Positions 54,994-64,000 of a stretch of 64,000 nucleotides of DNA are shown piece by piece; position 1 is the first letter of the stretch, and every line of letters begins with the position of its first letter. Source of the stretch: JBEDUK01 sp963781595 (GTDB lineage: Bacteria > Actinomycetota > UBA4738). The stretch covers positions 496,001 to 560,000 of the forward strand of contig CAWAGG010000001.1 of NCBI GenBank assembly GCA_963781595.1, read 5' to 3'. The notes under the pieces were generated by a model. The model saw only the letters and a program-made list of their open reading frames with translations. It had not been told where the DNA came from and ran no database searches. The position numbers were made by a program, and so were the translations under genes.

Positions 54994-55653
54994 TCACCCG
55001 CCGGACGTGCCGCCGCCGAACAGCCGCTTGAAGAACCGGACGACCGCCTGCCACATCGCCCACAGGCCGAGGCGCACCCCCTTCACCGGCTTCGCCGTCA
55101 CGTACTGCACCGGGGTCGCCGGCTGCGGTTCGGGGCTCGCCTCACCGACCGCGCTCCCAGCGGTGGCCGAGGCCGCCCCGGACGCGGCCCGCGCGGCATC
55201 CGCTTCGGCGGCGATGTTCTCCTGCAGGCACGAAGCGAACTCGCCGGTCAGCTTCGACGAGATGTCCTGGATCATCCCGCGTCCGTACTGCGCCGCCGCC
55301 CCGGTGATCGTCAGCTCGGTCGCGAACGCGACCTTCGTCCTGTCGCCGTCCACCGGCATCATGTCGGCGGTCACCAGCGCCGAGGCGGCGCCGCGCCCGC
55401 GCTGCTCGCGGCCGTCGGCCTTCAGCACGACGTGGTGCGTGGCGTCGTCACGCTCGGCCATCGTGACCGAGCCAGCGAACGACATGCTCACCGGCCCAAG
55501 CTTGACCCCGACCTTCCCCTTCCACGTCGTGTCGTCGACGGTCTCGGTGAGCTCTGCGCCCGGCATGCACGGCGCCACCTTCGTGACGTCCAGGACGTAC
55601 TGCCAGACCCGATCGATCGGAGCGTCGACCTCGAAGTCGTTCTGGATCTGCAT
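54994..55653 (-). CDS. coxG: CoxG-type SRPBCC protein, membrane-tethered
   Basis: 219-residue protein. The N-terminal SRPBCC lipid/ligand-binding domain has FEVDAPIDRVWQYVLDV, APCMPGAELTE and GRGMIQDISSKLTGEF. A Pro/Ala linker (ASPEPQPATPVQ) and a C-terminal amphipathic, basic tail (WAMWQAVVRFFKRLFGG) likely attach to the membrane. CoxG anchors CO dehydrogenase to the inner membrane in carboxydotrophs and may carry menaquinone. ATG 55653 has an AGGTGGG box. It is convergent with rtcB. Confidence 0.9.
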   Translation of the reverse strand: MQIQNDFEVDAPIDRVWQYVLDVTKVAPCMPGAELTETVDDTTWKGKVGVKLGPVSMSFAGSVTMAERDDATHHVVLKADGREQRGRGAASALVTADMMPVDGDRTKVAFATELTITGAAAQYGRGMIQDISSKLTGEFASCLQENIAAEADAARAASGAASATAGSAVGEASPEPQPATPVQYVTAKPVKGVRLGLWAMWQAVVRFFKRLFGGGTSGG

Positions 55654-55780
55654 CCCACCTCCCGGAGTTGGTTCGCACCCGACGGCGTTCCGGCCCGCGA
55701 TCCGGCCGGCGAACCGACCGGTGCACGCCGGAGCCTATCGCCCGCGCGGCAGCGCGGTCCATGCGCGTTCGGGTGGCGGA

Positions 55781-56113
55781 CTACGCCGCGCGCAGTCGTG
55801 CGTAGGCGTAGACGTACGCGACGACGGCCGGGACGACGACGATGACGAGCTCGACCAGCGCGAGGGTCTTGTTCGAACCGGACAGAGCCTTCGGCTTCGC
55901 GAGCCAGATCGCCGCCGTGCCCGCGATCGTGACGAGGCCGGCGACGATCAGCCCCCGGCCGAGGATCCGGTTCGCCCGGTACCACTTCGTCGCCGATCCG
56001 TACGTGAGTGCCGCCCTCAGGCCGATCATCCGGTTGGGCTTCACCTTCTTGAGGGCCAGCGCGATCCCGATGACGAGGATGAGGATGCCCGCCGCGAGAC
56101 CGATGCCGAGCAC
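55781..56113 (-). CDS. SdpI-like membrane protein
   Basis: About 110-residue protein with three to four membrane helices. The family signature is KPNRMIGLRAALTYGSATKWYRANRILG, as seen in SdpI/YhfL proteins (given in two parts: PNRMIGLRAALTYGS and WYRANRILGR). SdpI proteins confer immunity to the SDP peptide toxin in Bacillus; many relatives are not immunity proteins. GTG 56113 puts the first helix at the very start, matching the family length; no ribosome-binding box confirms it. Divergent from the AlkA-like gene. Confidence 0.75.
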   Translation of the reverse strand: MLGIGLAAGILILVIGIALALKKVKPNRMIGLRAALTYGSATKWYRANRILGRGLIVAGLVTIAGTAAIWLAKPKALSGSNKTLALVELVIVVVPAVVAYVYAYARLRAA

Positions 56114-56238
56114 CAGTGATCGATGCGACGCGTAGCTGCTGGTGCTGGACTTCGCAGCGAGCAGAGCGAGCGCGTGGACCTCACGCAAGCGGGCGGCCTC
56201 CGTGGTCGAGCGAACGATGCCGCATGCTATCAGCAGAC

Positions 56239-57192
56239 ATGAGCCAGGGCGTGGAACGCGAGCCGGCCGCCGGGCGAACCTTCGCATCGACGATCGTTCG
56301 GCCGAAACTCCCCGTCGACCTCGCGCTGTCACTCGGGCCGCTGCTGCGCACCGGTGCCGGCACGGCGCGCCCCCGTGGGCGTGACGGAGCCGTGTGGAGG
56401 ACCACGCGAACACCGCACGGACCGGTGACGATGCGCATCGCGCACGAACGGGACGGGATCGGCGTTCGAGCGTGGGGGCCCGGCGCCGTGATGGCGATCG
56501 AGGCCGCGCCCGACCTGCTCGGCGGGCGCGATTCGCTCGATGGGTTCGACCCACCGCCGGGCATCGTGCGGGACCTGCACCGGCGGACGCCTGGGCTCCG
56601 GATCGGTCGCTCCCGAGCGGTGTTCGAGTCGATCGTCCCGACCGTGCTCGCGCAGAAGGTCGCCGGGGTGGAGGCCGGGCGCTCATGGGCGGGGCTCGTG
56701 CGCGCGTTCGGGGCGACCGCGCCGCAGCCGCCCGGCGGTGGTCCGAGGCTCCGGCTCCCGCCGAGCCCGGAGGCGCTCGCGGCGCTGCCGTACCACGCGT
56801 ACCACCCGTTCGGCGTGGAGATGCGGCGCGCGAACACGATCAGGGGGCTGGCAGCGCGGGCGGACCGGCTCGAGCGGGCGACGGAACTGTCCGCGGTAGA
56901 GGCCCATCGCCTCCTGATGGCGTTCCCGGGCGTCGGGGCCTGGACAGCCGCGGAGGTCGCGCTGATCGCGTTCGGCGACGCGGACGCCGTCTCCGTGGGT
57001 GACTTCCACATCCCGAACACCGTGTCGTGGGCGCTCGCGGGTGAGCCGCGCGGAACCGACGAACGCATGCTGGAGCTGCTCCAACCGTTCGCCGGTCACC
57101 GGGGCCGCGTGATCCGGTTGCTCGAAGCCGCGGGGATCACCGCCCCCCGGTACGGCCCGAGGTCGACGCTGCGCTCGATCCGCCGCCTCTAA
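56239..57192 (+). CDS. AlkA-like DNA-3-methyladenine glycosylase (HhH-GPD)
   Basis: 317-residue HhH-GPD glycosylase. The helix-hairpin-helix lies in LMAFPGVGAWTAAEVALIAFGD, and the catalytic Asp in AVSVGDFHIPN, near residue 250. The N-terminal AlkA-type domain contains TRTPHGPVTMRIAHE. It removes alkylated purines. ATG 56239 is preferred over ATG 56224; neither has a strong ribosome-binding box. Convergent with nei, which starts 21 bp away at its 3' end. Together with AlkD, Nei and Lhr it makes this a repair-rich region. Confidence 0.87.
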   Translation: MSQGVEREPAAGRTFASTIVRPKLPVDLALSLGPLLRTGAGTARPRGRDGAVWRTTRTPHGPVTMRIAHERDGIGVRAWGPGAVMAIEAAPDLLGGRDSLDGFDPPPGIVRDLHRRTPGLRIGRSRAVFESIVPTVLAQKVAGVEAGRSWAGLVRAFGATAPQPPGGGPRLRLPPSPEALAALPYHAYHPFGVEMRRANTIRGLAARADRLERATELSAVEAHRLLMAFPGVGAWTAAEVALIAFGDADAVSVGDFHIPNTVSWALAGEPRGTDERMLELLQPFAGHRGRVIRLLEAAGITAPRYGPRSTLRSIRRL

Positions 57193-57212
57193 CGAGAGCC
57201 CTCATTCCCATC

Positions 57213-57995
57213 TCAGCGCGGCTGACACGACGGGCACCAGTACGTGACGCGCTCCTCGCCGGGGATCCCCTGGTCAGCCTCGAGGATGGTCGTGCCGCAT
57301 CGCCGGCACGCCTCGCCCGCCCGACCGTAGACCCAGCGCGAACGGCCCGGTCGCGTGTCTCCGGTCGTGACCTGCGCGCCGGTGGTGCGGTTCGCCTCCA
57401 TCACGCGCTTCGTCAGGGCCACGACCGCGTCGAGGTCGGGGACGGTGCCTACCGGCGTCCACGGATCGATGCCACGGAGGAAGCAGATCTCGCACCGGTA
57501 GACGTTGCCGGGGCCCGCCATGACCCGCTGGTCGATCAGCGCCTCACCGATCGGGCGCGCCGGATCCGCGGCGAGTCGCCGCACGGCTTCGCTCGCGTCC
57601 CAATCCGCGCCGAGGACGTCCGGCCCGAGGTGCCCGACGATCGTGTGCTCGTCCGCCGTGGGGAGCACCCCGACGACCGGGAGCCGCCGGCCGATCGCCG
57701 TCCACGGCTCGGTGATCAGCACGCACCGGATCTCGTGCTGCCGCCCCCCGAGGCGCTCTTGCGGGTGCCGAAGTTCCCAACGACCGTCCATCCGCAGGTG
57801 CGTGTGCAGCGTCGATCCGCCGTCGCTCCGGAGCAGCAGGTGCTTCCCGCGCGCGACCACCTCGCGCACCACCTGTCCCGAGAGGTCGGTCGTGGCGAAC
57901 GCCGGCACACGGAAGTCGGTGCGCACCAGGCGCTCGCCAGCGAGCGCGGCGTGCAGACGCACCGCCGCTACGAGGACCGTGTCGCCCTCAGGCAC
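57213..57995 (-). CDS. nei: Fpg/Nei-type DNA glycosylase (endonuclease VIII-like)
   Basis: 260-residue bifunctional glycosylase/AP lyase. The N-terminus MPEGDTVLVAA provides the catalytic Pro2 and Glu3 after Met removal; PEGD is Nei-like. MAGPGNVYRCEICFLRG is the H2TH region, and the C-terminal zinc finger is CRRCGTTI with CPSCQ. Nei excises oxidised pyrimidines. It lies 150 bp downstream of lhr on the same strand; the same lhr-nei order occurs in Mycobacterium, which supports the orthology. Confidence 0.93.
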   Translation of the reverse strand: MPEGDTVLVAAVRLHAALAGERLVRTDFRVPAFATTDLSGQVVREVVARGKHLLLRSDGGSTLHTHLRMDGRWELRHPQERLGGRQHEIRCVLITEPWTAIGRRLPVVGVLPTADEHTIVGHLGPDVLGADWDASEAVRRLAADPARPIGEALIDQRVMAGPGNVYRCEICFLRGIDPWTPVGTVPDLDAVVALTKRVMEANRTTGAQVTTGDTRPGRSRWVYGRAGEACRRCGTTILEADQGIPGEERVTYWCPSCQPR

Positions 57996-58145
57996 GGTCC
58001 CCAGCCAGGACGAACTGGAGGAAGCCCTTGATCATCCGATACCCCTTCCTGTCCGGCCGGACACCTTCGTACCCACGTCGAGCGCCCGCGCGCAACGGCC
58101 GCCGGTAACGCTCGCACGTGTTCGGGTCCCCCGACACCGGTCACG

Positions 58146-61100
58146 TCAGGCCCGCAGGCGCAGGCCCCTGCTCGACGGACGGAAGCCGGCATCGGCGAGC
58201 GCGACGGCGAGCGGCGTGTCGAACACGGCTTCGCCGTCCGCGCGTTCGACGTCGAGTCTCCCGAGCGCGCCGTCGCGGACCGAGAGCGCGAGCGCGTCGA
58301 CGGCGGGCCGCAGCACGTCGAGGTCGTCGGAGTAGGTCAGCAGCGTGCGGCCGCCCTTCTCGACGTAGACGACGAGGTCGCCGTCGACGAGCACCACGAC
58401 CGCGCCGGCCTTGCGTCCGGCTCGATGGCCCGTGCGATCGGTGTCGCGATCGGGCCACGGCAGCGCGGCCCCATAGGGGTTGGCCGGGTCCGGGGCCGCG
58501 AGGACGAGCGTCACGCGCTCCCGCGGGACCTCGGCGAGTCCCCGCATCCGATCGACGGCGCCGGGCACCGCGAACTGCGCGCCGCCCAACCCTTCGACGA
58601 AGTACCCCCGGCGGCATCGGCCGGACTCCTCGAACGCCTTGAGGATCGCGTACGTCGACGCGAACCCGCCGGGTACCCGCTCGGCGACGACCGCTCCACG
58701 GGTGACGATGCCGTGGCGCTCCAACAGTTGTTCGGCCTGCGCGTGGAGCCGGCGCGTCGCATCGGGCTCGCGGGAGGGAAGCAGGCTCCACCGACCCGCC
58801 GCGATGGGCGGCCCGAGTCGCGACGGGAAGGCGGGGCCGCGACGGCGACGCGCGGCGGCGGCGGGGGAGCGCCGACGTCCCGCACCGCCCGTCAGCGCCC
58901 GCAGAGCCCCGAGCGTGTCGTTCGTCGCCATGCCGGCCCAGACGAGCTCCCAGATGCCGAGGACCACGTCCTCGTCGAGGACGTCGCGCCCGAGGACGTC
59001 GGAGAGCTGGCGGAAGAACATCGCCCCACGCTCGGCGAGCGCGTCGCGGACCGCGACGGCGACCTCCGAGGGTTCGACCGGTACCGGCTCGGGCAGCAGG
59101 AACGGCGCCGCGTCCGCCGTCGAGAGGACGACCCATCCGTCGTCGGCGCCGAGGGCGCCACCCCCTGCCCACACCACCTCGCCGGAGGCGCAGAGCTCGT
59201 CCAGCGTGGCCCGCGCGTAGCCGGGGAGCCGCCCGCTCAGCACCAGCCGTTCCAGCGCGGACGCCGGGACCGGCGCGCCCTGCAGGCGCTCGATCGCTCG
59301 ATAGAGGGCGTCGGCGTCGGTTCGGCGTGGACCGGCCGGACCCACGCCCTGCCATGCCGTGAGGAACCGGGCCAGCGCGACGGGAGGCGCCGGTTCGACC
59401 TCCCGCCGGTACGCCGCGAGCGAACGGCTCCGGAGCCGGCGCAGGACCTCGGCGTCCACCCACTCCCGGCCGGTGCCGTCGGGGCGGAACTCTCCCTCGA
59501 ATCACGCGGGCGTCCGCCTCGAGTCGTCGGAGGGTCTGATCCGACAACTGCGGTCCCGAGGCCGAGCCTGCGGGCCGGGGCGTCGGCCGTGAACGGGCCG
59601 TGGGTCCGGGCGAACCGCGCCACCAGGTCGCCGACCGGATCCGGGACGGGCTCCAGGAACACCGCCGGTATCCCGACGGGCAGGGCGACCCCCAGCGCGT
59701 CGCGGAGCCGGGCGGCGTCCTCCATCGCCGCCCACCGCTCCTCGCCGGCCACCCGAACACGCATCGCGCGGCGCGAGGCCGCGAGCTCCCGGAGCCACGC
59801 CTCGACCCGGGACGGATCGCCGGAGCGCGCACCGATCTCCTGCTCCGACAGGTCGCCCAAGCGCCGGAGCGCGTCGTGCAGTTGGTCAGGTGACGTTACG
59901 TTCCGATCGTCGACCAGGAGTTGGAGTTCGAGCTCGAGCCGTCCGAGCGCCTCGTGATCGATAAGGTCGCGGAGCTGTTCGCGCCCGAGCAGCTCGGCCA
60001 GGACCGCCCGGTCCAGCGTGAGCGCCTGCGCGCGGCGCTCGGCGATCGGCGCGTCGCCCTCGTACATGAACGCCGCGATATAGCCGAAAAGCAGCGACGA
60101 CGCGAATGGCGAGGCCGACGGGGTGTCCACCTCGACGACCCGCACCTCGCGCCGCTGCACGGACGCCATCAGCTCGACCAGCGCCGGCAGGTCGAACACG
60201 TCCTGGAGGCACTCGCGGTACGTCTCGAGGACGATCGGGAACGCCGGGAACTGCGACGCGACCTGCTGCAGGGTCGCCGAACGCTGACGCTGCTGCCACA
60301 GCGGCGTCCGGCGATCGGGCCGGCGGCGTGGCAGGAGCAGCGCCCGGGCCGCGGCCTCCCGGAACCTCCCGGCGAAGAGCGCGGACGAGCCCACCCGGGC
60401 CAGGACGAGGTCCTCGACCTCCTCTGGCCCGAACAGGATCGAATCGGCCGGCGGCGCCTCGTCGGCCTCGGGCAGCCGGACCACGATCCCGTCGTCCGAG
60501 TACATCGTCTGGACCTCCAAGGCCCAGGCGTTCGGTGACCCGCGTCTCGATCGCCTGCGCCCACGGCGCGTGCACCGGCGCACCGAACGGCGAAAGGATG
60601 CAGACGCGCCAGTCGCCGATCTCGTCGCGGAAGCGTTCGACGACGATCGTGCGGTCGTCGGGCAGCACGCCGGTCGCCTCGCGCTGCTCGTCCAGGTAGG
60701 CGACGAGGTTCGCCGCGGCGTTCTCGTCGAGGCCGGCGGCGCGCAGTCGCTCCAGCCGGGCTTCGTCCCGCAGCCCGCCGAGCTCGCGGAGCGTGGCGCC
60801 CAGCGCGCGGCCCAGCTCCACCGGACGCCCCGGGGCGTCGCCGTGCCAGAACGGCATGCGGCCCGGCTGCCCGGGCGCGGGCGTCACGAGCACCCGATCG
60901 CGCGTGATGTCCTCGATCCTCCACGTCGTCGCCCCGAGGACGAACATGTCCCCGACGCGGGACTCGTAGACCATCTCCTCGTCCAGCTCGCCGACCCGAG
61001 TGCCCTTCTCGCCGGCGAGGTGGACGCCGAACAGGCCCCGGTCGGGGATCGTCCCGCCGCTCGTCACCGCCAGCCGTGCGCGCCCGCCCTCGGCGTCAAC

Positions 61101-62669
61101 CGGTCGGTCGCCACGGTCCCAGTTCAGCCGGGGCCGGAGCTCGGCGAACCCGTCGGAGGGATAGCGCCCGGCGAGCATGTCGAGCACCCCGTGGAAGGCG
61201 CTGTCCGGGATGTCGGCGAACGGCGCCGCCCGCCGGACGACCGCACGGAGGTCCTCGACCGCCCACTCGTCCATCGCCACCATCGCGACGACCTGTTGGG
61301 CGAGGACGTCGAGGGGGTTGCGCGGGTACCGGATTTCCTCGATCAGGCCGGCGCGCATCCGTTCGACGACGACCGCGGTCTCCACGAGGTCGCCGCGGAA
61401 CTTCGGGAACAGCACGCCCGTGCTCACCGCGCCGACGTGATGCCCGCCGCGCCCGATCCGCTGGAGCCCGCTCGCGACGGAGGGAGGCGATTCGACCTGG
61501 ATCACCAGGTCGACCGCGCCCATGTCGATGCCAAGTTCGAGCGACGATGTGGCGACCACCGCCGGGAGGCGGCCGGACTTCAGGTCCTCCTCGATCAGCA
61601 GGCGCTGCTCGCGGCTGACCGAGCCGTGGTGAGCGCGGGCGATCTCCACCGGCGCGCCCTTGCCGTGGCCGCCCTGCGCGATGTACTCGGCCGGGACGCG
61701 GTCGGGATCGGCCATCGCCTCGCCCGTCCGGCGTTCGACGGCGATCTCGTTCAGTCGCGCGCAGAGGCGCTCCGCGAGCCGCCGCGAGTTCGCGAACACG
61801 ATCGTCGAGCGGTTCGCCTCGATCAGGTCGACGATGCGCTCCTCGACGGCCGGCCAGACGCTCGCGCGCTCCCGGGGCGGTTGGTCCGGCTCGAGCCGTC
61901 CGTCCTCGTCGAACGTCACCGTCCCGGGCGCGGTCATGTCCTCGACGGGCACGACCACCCGGATGTCGAACTCCTTCACCGCGAGCGGCGCGACGACCTG
62001 GACGGTCCGCCCGGCGCCGCCCAGGAACCGAGCGACCTCCTCGTGGGGGCGGACGGTCGCCGAGAGCCCGATCCGCTGGGCCGGCCGCGCCAGCAGCTCG
62101 TCGAGGCGCTCCAACGACAGGGCGAGGTGCGCGCCGCGTTTGGTCCCCGCGACCGCGTGCACCTCGTCGATGATCACGGTCTCGACGTGGCGCAGCGCCT
62201 CCCGTGCGGCGGAGGTGAGCACCAGGAAGAGCGACTCGGGCGTGGTGATCAGGATGTCCGGCGGCTCGCGGCCGAAACGACGGCGGTCCTCAGCCGGCGT
62301 GTCTCCCGTCCTGATCGCCGTGGCGATCTGGGGTGCTGGCAGACCGGCCGCGGCAGCCGCCTGCGTCATCCCGGCGAGCGGCCCACGCAGGTTCCGTTCG
62401 ATGTCGACGGCCAGGGCCTTGAGCGGCGAGACGTAGACCACCCGGAGGCGTTCGGCCTTCGGCGGTGTCGGGGCCGACGCCATCCGGTCGAGCGCCCACA
62501 GGAACGCGGCGAGCGTCTTGCCCGAGCCCGTCGGGGCGACCACCAGGGCGTCGCCACCGGATGCGACAGCCGCCCACGCGCCCGCCTGCGCCGGAGTCGG
62601 CGACGCGAACGCGCCCTCGAACCAGGTCTGGGCAAGGCTCGAGAAGCCGGAGAGGGGGCCGTCGGCCAT
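58146..62669 (-). CDS. lhr: Lhr-type large ATP-dependent DNA helicase (frame-shifted at 60518-60519, 59554-59555, 59493-59494)
   Basis: About 1,505-residue SF2 helicase-like repair protein. Near the N-terminus: Walker A APTGSGKTLAAFLWAL, motif II IDEVHAV, GLSATVR, IVFANSRR, RAHHGSVSREQR, and the conserved QRIGRGGHHVG (motif VI). The C-terminal two thirds contain the Lhr core and winged-helix parts, seen in three consecutive frames that join as LGLEVQTMYSDDG, LGLGPQLSDQTL and RGEFRPDGTGREW. The three shifts each show two bases of one codon together, ct(t,g), gg(g,a), gg(g,a). The gene is likely intact. ATG 62669 starts MADGPLSGFSSL. Confidence 0.88.
59493..60519 (-). other. Three doubled-base frame shifts inside lhr
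   Basis: On the coding strand the codons read ct(t,g) at 60519-60518, gg(g,a) at 59555-59554 and gg(g,a) at 59494-59493. Keeping one base restores the helicase sequence. All three are third-position and synonymous, matching the two upstream tracts. Confidence 0.7.
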
Positions 62670-62793
62670 GGACCCGATGGTAGCCCCCGGCACCGACGAC
62701 GACGCAAGCCGCCGGCTCCGCCCGTCCGTAGTACAGCCATGCGCCGGCCTCGGCGCGATGAGCGGCCGATGCCGACGGGTCAGGAGGCGGGGG

Positions 62794-63291
62794 ATGGTGG
62801 GTCGAACGATGAAGCTGCTGACAGGAGTGTTCGCGCTGGCGATCGTGACCGCGGCGTGCGGAGGTTCATCCTCGGCGAGCTCGACGACGGGCGGGACGGC
62901 GCCCCCAACGACGTCGGCGTCGCCGACCGAGGAGCCGTCCCCGTCGGCGTCGTCGTCGGGGGGTGGGCAGATCACGATAGGGAGCGATCAAGCGAACGAC
63001 CACGGTTCGAAGGACGCCTCGGGCATGTCGAGCCTCGAGGTCGAACTGGACGACTTCTACTTCTCGCCGACCGTCGTGACTGGCACGCCGGGTCAGTCGC
63101 TCAAGCTCGAGCTCAAGAACGAGGGGACGGCGCTGCACAACTTCACGCTCGCGGATCAGAGCATCGATGAGGACGTGACGGCAGGGGAGGACGTGAACGT
63201 GACGGTCACGATCCCGCAGTCGGGGTTCGTCGAGTTCTTCTGCAAGTACCACAGGGCGATCGGCATGGTGGGCGAGCTCTCGACCCCGTAG
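62794..63291 (+). CDS. Plastocyanin-like cupredoxin lipoprotein
   Basis: 165-residue protein. The lipoprotein signal is MKLLTGVFALAIVTAAC, followed by a Ser/Thr/Pro-rich spacer. The cupredoxin domain has ELDDFYFSPTVV and copper ligands His in ALHNFTLAD, and Cys, His and Met in FFCKYHRAIGM, with the C-x2-H-x4-M plastocyanin spacing. GGAGG lies 6 bases before ATG 62794; ATG 62809 would also work. It likely shuttles electrons or holds copper at the outer face. Divergent from lhr; followed by a strong hairpin. Confidence 0.9.
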   Translation: MVGRTMKLLTGVFALAIVTAACGGSSSASSTTGGTAPPTTSASPTEEPSPSASSSGGGQITIGSDQANDHGSKDASGMSSLEVELDDFYFSPTVVTGTPGQSLKLELKNEGTALHNFTLADQSIDEDVTAGEDVNVTVTIPQSGFVEFFCKYHRAIGMVGELSTP

Positions 63292-63312
63292 ACCGGTTCA
63301 CGTCCCCACGAG

Positions 63313-63342
63313 CGCCCGCCCGAGCCGGCAGTCGGGCGGGCG
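63313..63342 (+). terminator. 11-bp hairpin after the cupredoxin gene
   Basis: CGCCCGCCCGA (63313-63323) and its exact complement (63332-63342) enclose an 8-nt loop, 21 bp after the stop. There is no T-run, but the stem is fully GC-rich and likely ends transcription. Confidence 0.55.
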
Positions 63343-63538
63343 GCGCCGGACGGGCCGGAGCGACCTCCGGGACCGTGCGGCGAGGCCGCGATCACCCAGC
63401 CGATCGTGGCCACCGGGGTGGACGAGGGCGGGACCCCCACCGCCCTCGTCGACACCGGCCCACCGGAGGCGCCGGGCCACCTCCGGCGGCAGCGGCGCTC
63501 GGCGCCCGTTCCCGTGCCGAACCGATAGGTCCGAACGG

Positions 63539-63567
63539 TTGACGAGGCCCGTCGGGCCTTGTAGCGT
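63539..63567 (+). promoter_or_regulatory. Candidate sigma70-type promoter for the TauE/SafE gene
   Basis: TTGACG (63539-63544), a 17-bp spacer, and TAGCGT (63562-63567) match a housekeeping promoter well at -35 and partly at -10. The spacer itself contains an AGGCCC-GTC-GGGCCT inverted repeat, a possible operator. Predicted start near 63574 leaves a leader of about 117 nt before GTG 63691. Confidence 0.5.
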
Positions 63568-63597
63568 CCGAACCTGCAGCTGACCAGACGACTGGAG

Positions 63598-63625
63598 GCC
63601 GCGGCGTGATTCATCGTGCCGCGGC
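63598..63625 (+). promoter_or_regulatory. Leader hairpin followed by a pyrimidine tract (possible attenuator)
   Basis: GCCGCGGC at 63598-63605 and again at 63618-63625 (self-complementary) form an 8-bp stem with a 12-nt loop, directly followed by TTCTTCCGTTTT. Inside the 5' leader of the TauE/SafE gene this looks like an intrinsic terminator, so the gene may be controlled by attenuation or a riboswitch-type element. Confidence 0.45.
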
Positions 63626-63690
63626 TTCTTCCGTTTTCCGGGAGCAGGGCCGAGGGGACCGGACAGACCGGACCGGAGGAGGACGCTTTC

Positions 63691-64000
63691 GTGCACATCG
63701 ACCCGTACATCGCGCTCGCCGGACTGATGGTCGGGTTCGTCGTCGGGATGACGGGGATGGGCGGTGGCGCCCTCATGACCCCGATCCTGGTCCTCCTGTT
63801 CAAGGTCGACGTCGGCACGGCCGTCACGAGCGACCTCGTCGCGGCCCTCGTGATGAAGCCGGTCGGCGGCGGCGTCCACATGGCGCGCAAGACGGTGCAA
63901 TGGAGCCTGGTGAAGTGGCTGTGTGTCGGATCGGTTCCCGGGGCGATCATCGGGACGCTCATCGTCAAGGCGTTGCGGGACAGCTCGGCGAACGTGGAGG
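63691..64000 (+). CDS. TauE/SafE family membrane transporter (3' end outside window)
   Basis: 103 codons are visible before the window ends. GTG 63691 has a GGAGGAGG box 9 bases upstream. The first helix VGFVVGMTGMGGGALMTPIL and second-repeat-like VTSDLVAALVMKPVGGG are the N-terminal half of the sulfite/organosulfonate exporter family. These transport sulfur anions or organic acids. The leader carries a terminator-like hairpin, so expression may be regulated before translation. A link to the sulfite-oxidase-like protein at 13 kb is only speculative. Confidence 0.88.
   Translation, partial: MHIDPYIALAGLMVGFVVGMTGMGGGALMTPILVLLFKVDVGTAVTSDLVAALVMKPVGGGVHMARKTVQWSLVKWLCVGSVPGAIIGTLIVKALRDSSANVE

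Larger units (their letters stand above)
63343..63690. other. Non-coding leader region before the TauE/SafE gene
   Basis: About 350 bp without a convincing gene. It holds the promoter-like TTGACG-N17-TAGCGT at 63539-63567 and a long transcribed leader with hairpins listed separately. Antisense frames here have no ribosome-binding boxes. Confidence 0.5.

Noticed and set aside
60570..63170. Plus-strand open frame of 866 codons opposite lhr and across the cupredoxin gene
   Set aside because: Antisense shadow; it would also overlap two genuine genes in different frames.

Overview
This window looks like a chromosome segment of an uncultured, high-GC, Actinomycetota-like bacterium. The support is indirect: strong G/C-ending codon use, many GTG starts, ATGA/GTGA gene overlaps, Shine-Dalgarno boxes of the GGAGG type, a PGPGW-type membrane protein, an lhr-nei pair, and a probably leaderless antitoxin mRNA. 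The class cannot be fixed from the sequence alone. I see no rRNA, tRNA, CRISPR array, insertion sequence or phage gene.

Layout. (1) 0-9 kb: the start of a Mg-chelatase-like AAA gene leaving the window, then a seven-gene operon of creatininase, S66 LD-carboxypeptidase and a complete Dpp/Opp peptide ABC importer. (2) 9-14.9 kb: a small basic ORF, an amidohydrolase, a UbiA-like membrane protein with a menaquinone-type methyltransferase, a stand-alone cyclic-nucleotide-binding protein and a membrane-anchored sulfite-oxidase-like protein. (3) 14.9-19.8 kb: PPK2 coupled to a 1,234-residue fusion of class III cyclase, AAA/STAND, helical repeats and a periplasmic-type solute-binding domain, then a cupredoxin. 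(4) 20-28.3 kb: aldehyde dehydrogenase and aminotransferase, a VOC protein, a possible nucleotidyltransferase, and CoA-transferase alpha and beta genes separated by a secreted sedolisin and two small genes. (5) 28.3-35.4 kb: AlkD, a DUF4129/DUF58/MoxR cluster, a HAD hydrolase, a PIN-type toxin-antitoxin pair and an aminotransferase. (6) 35.4-55.7 kb: a molybdenum-hydroxylase locus. It holds a form II-like SLM set (AYRGAGR), accessory coxD, coxE, an XdhC-YHS fusion and coxG, and a true form I CO dehydrogenase MSL set (AYRCSFR). It is interrupted at 39.2-44 kb by RCC1-propeller, AAA, membrane TIR and peptidoglycan-amidase genes. (7) 55.8-64 kb: SdpI-like protein, AlkA-like and Nei glycosylases, helicase Lhr, a plastocyanin-like lipoprotein, and a TauE/SafE transporter behind a structured leader.

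How the genes work together. The form I Cox set with its maturation genes predicts aerobic CO oxidation as an energy supplement. The peptide importer, aminotransferases, aldehyde dehydrogenase and CoA-transferase fit amino-acid scavenging. Cyclase, cNMP-binding protein and PPK2 suggest nucleotide and polyphosphate signalling. Lhr, Nei, AlkA-like and AlkD are DNA repair genes.

Caution on reading frames. Genes at about 2.0-6.9 kb, 20.4-22.6 kb, 42.07 kb and 59.5-60.5 kb carry many single-base frame shifts. Nearly all those I could resolve are places where two alternative bases of one codon, usually the third position, are printed side by side. I treat these genes as intact and the shifts as consensus artefacts at strain polymorphisms. 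Such genes are given as one span across the shifts.
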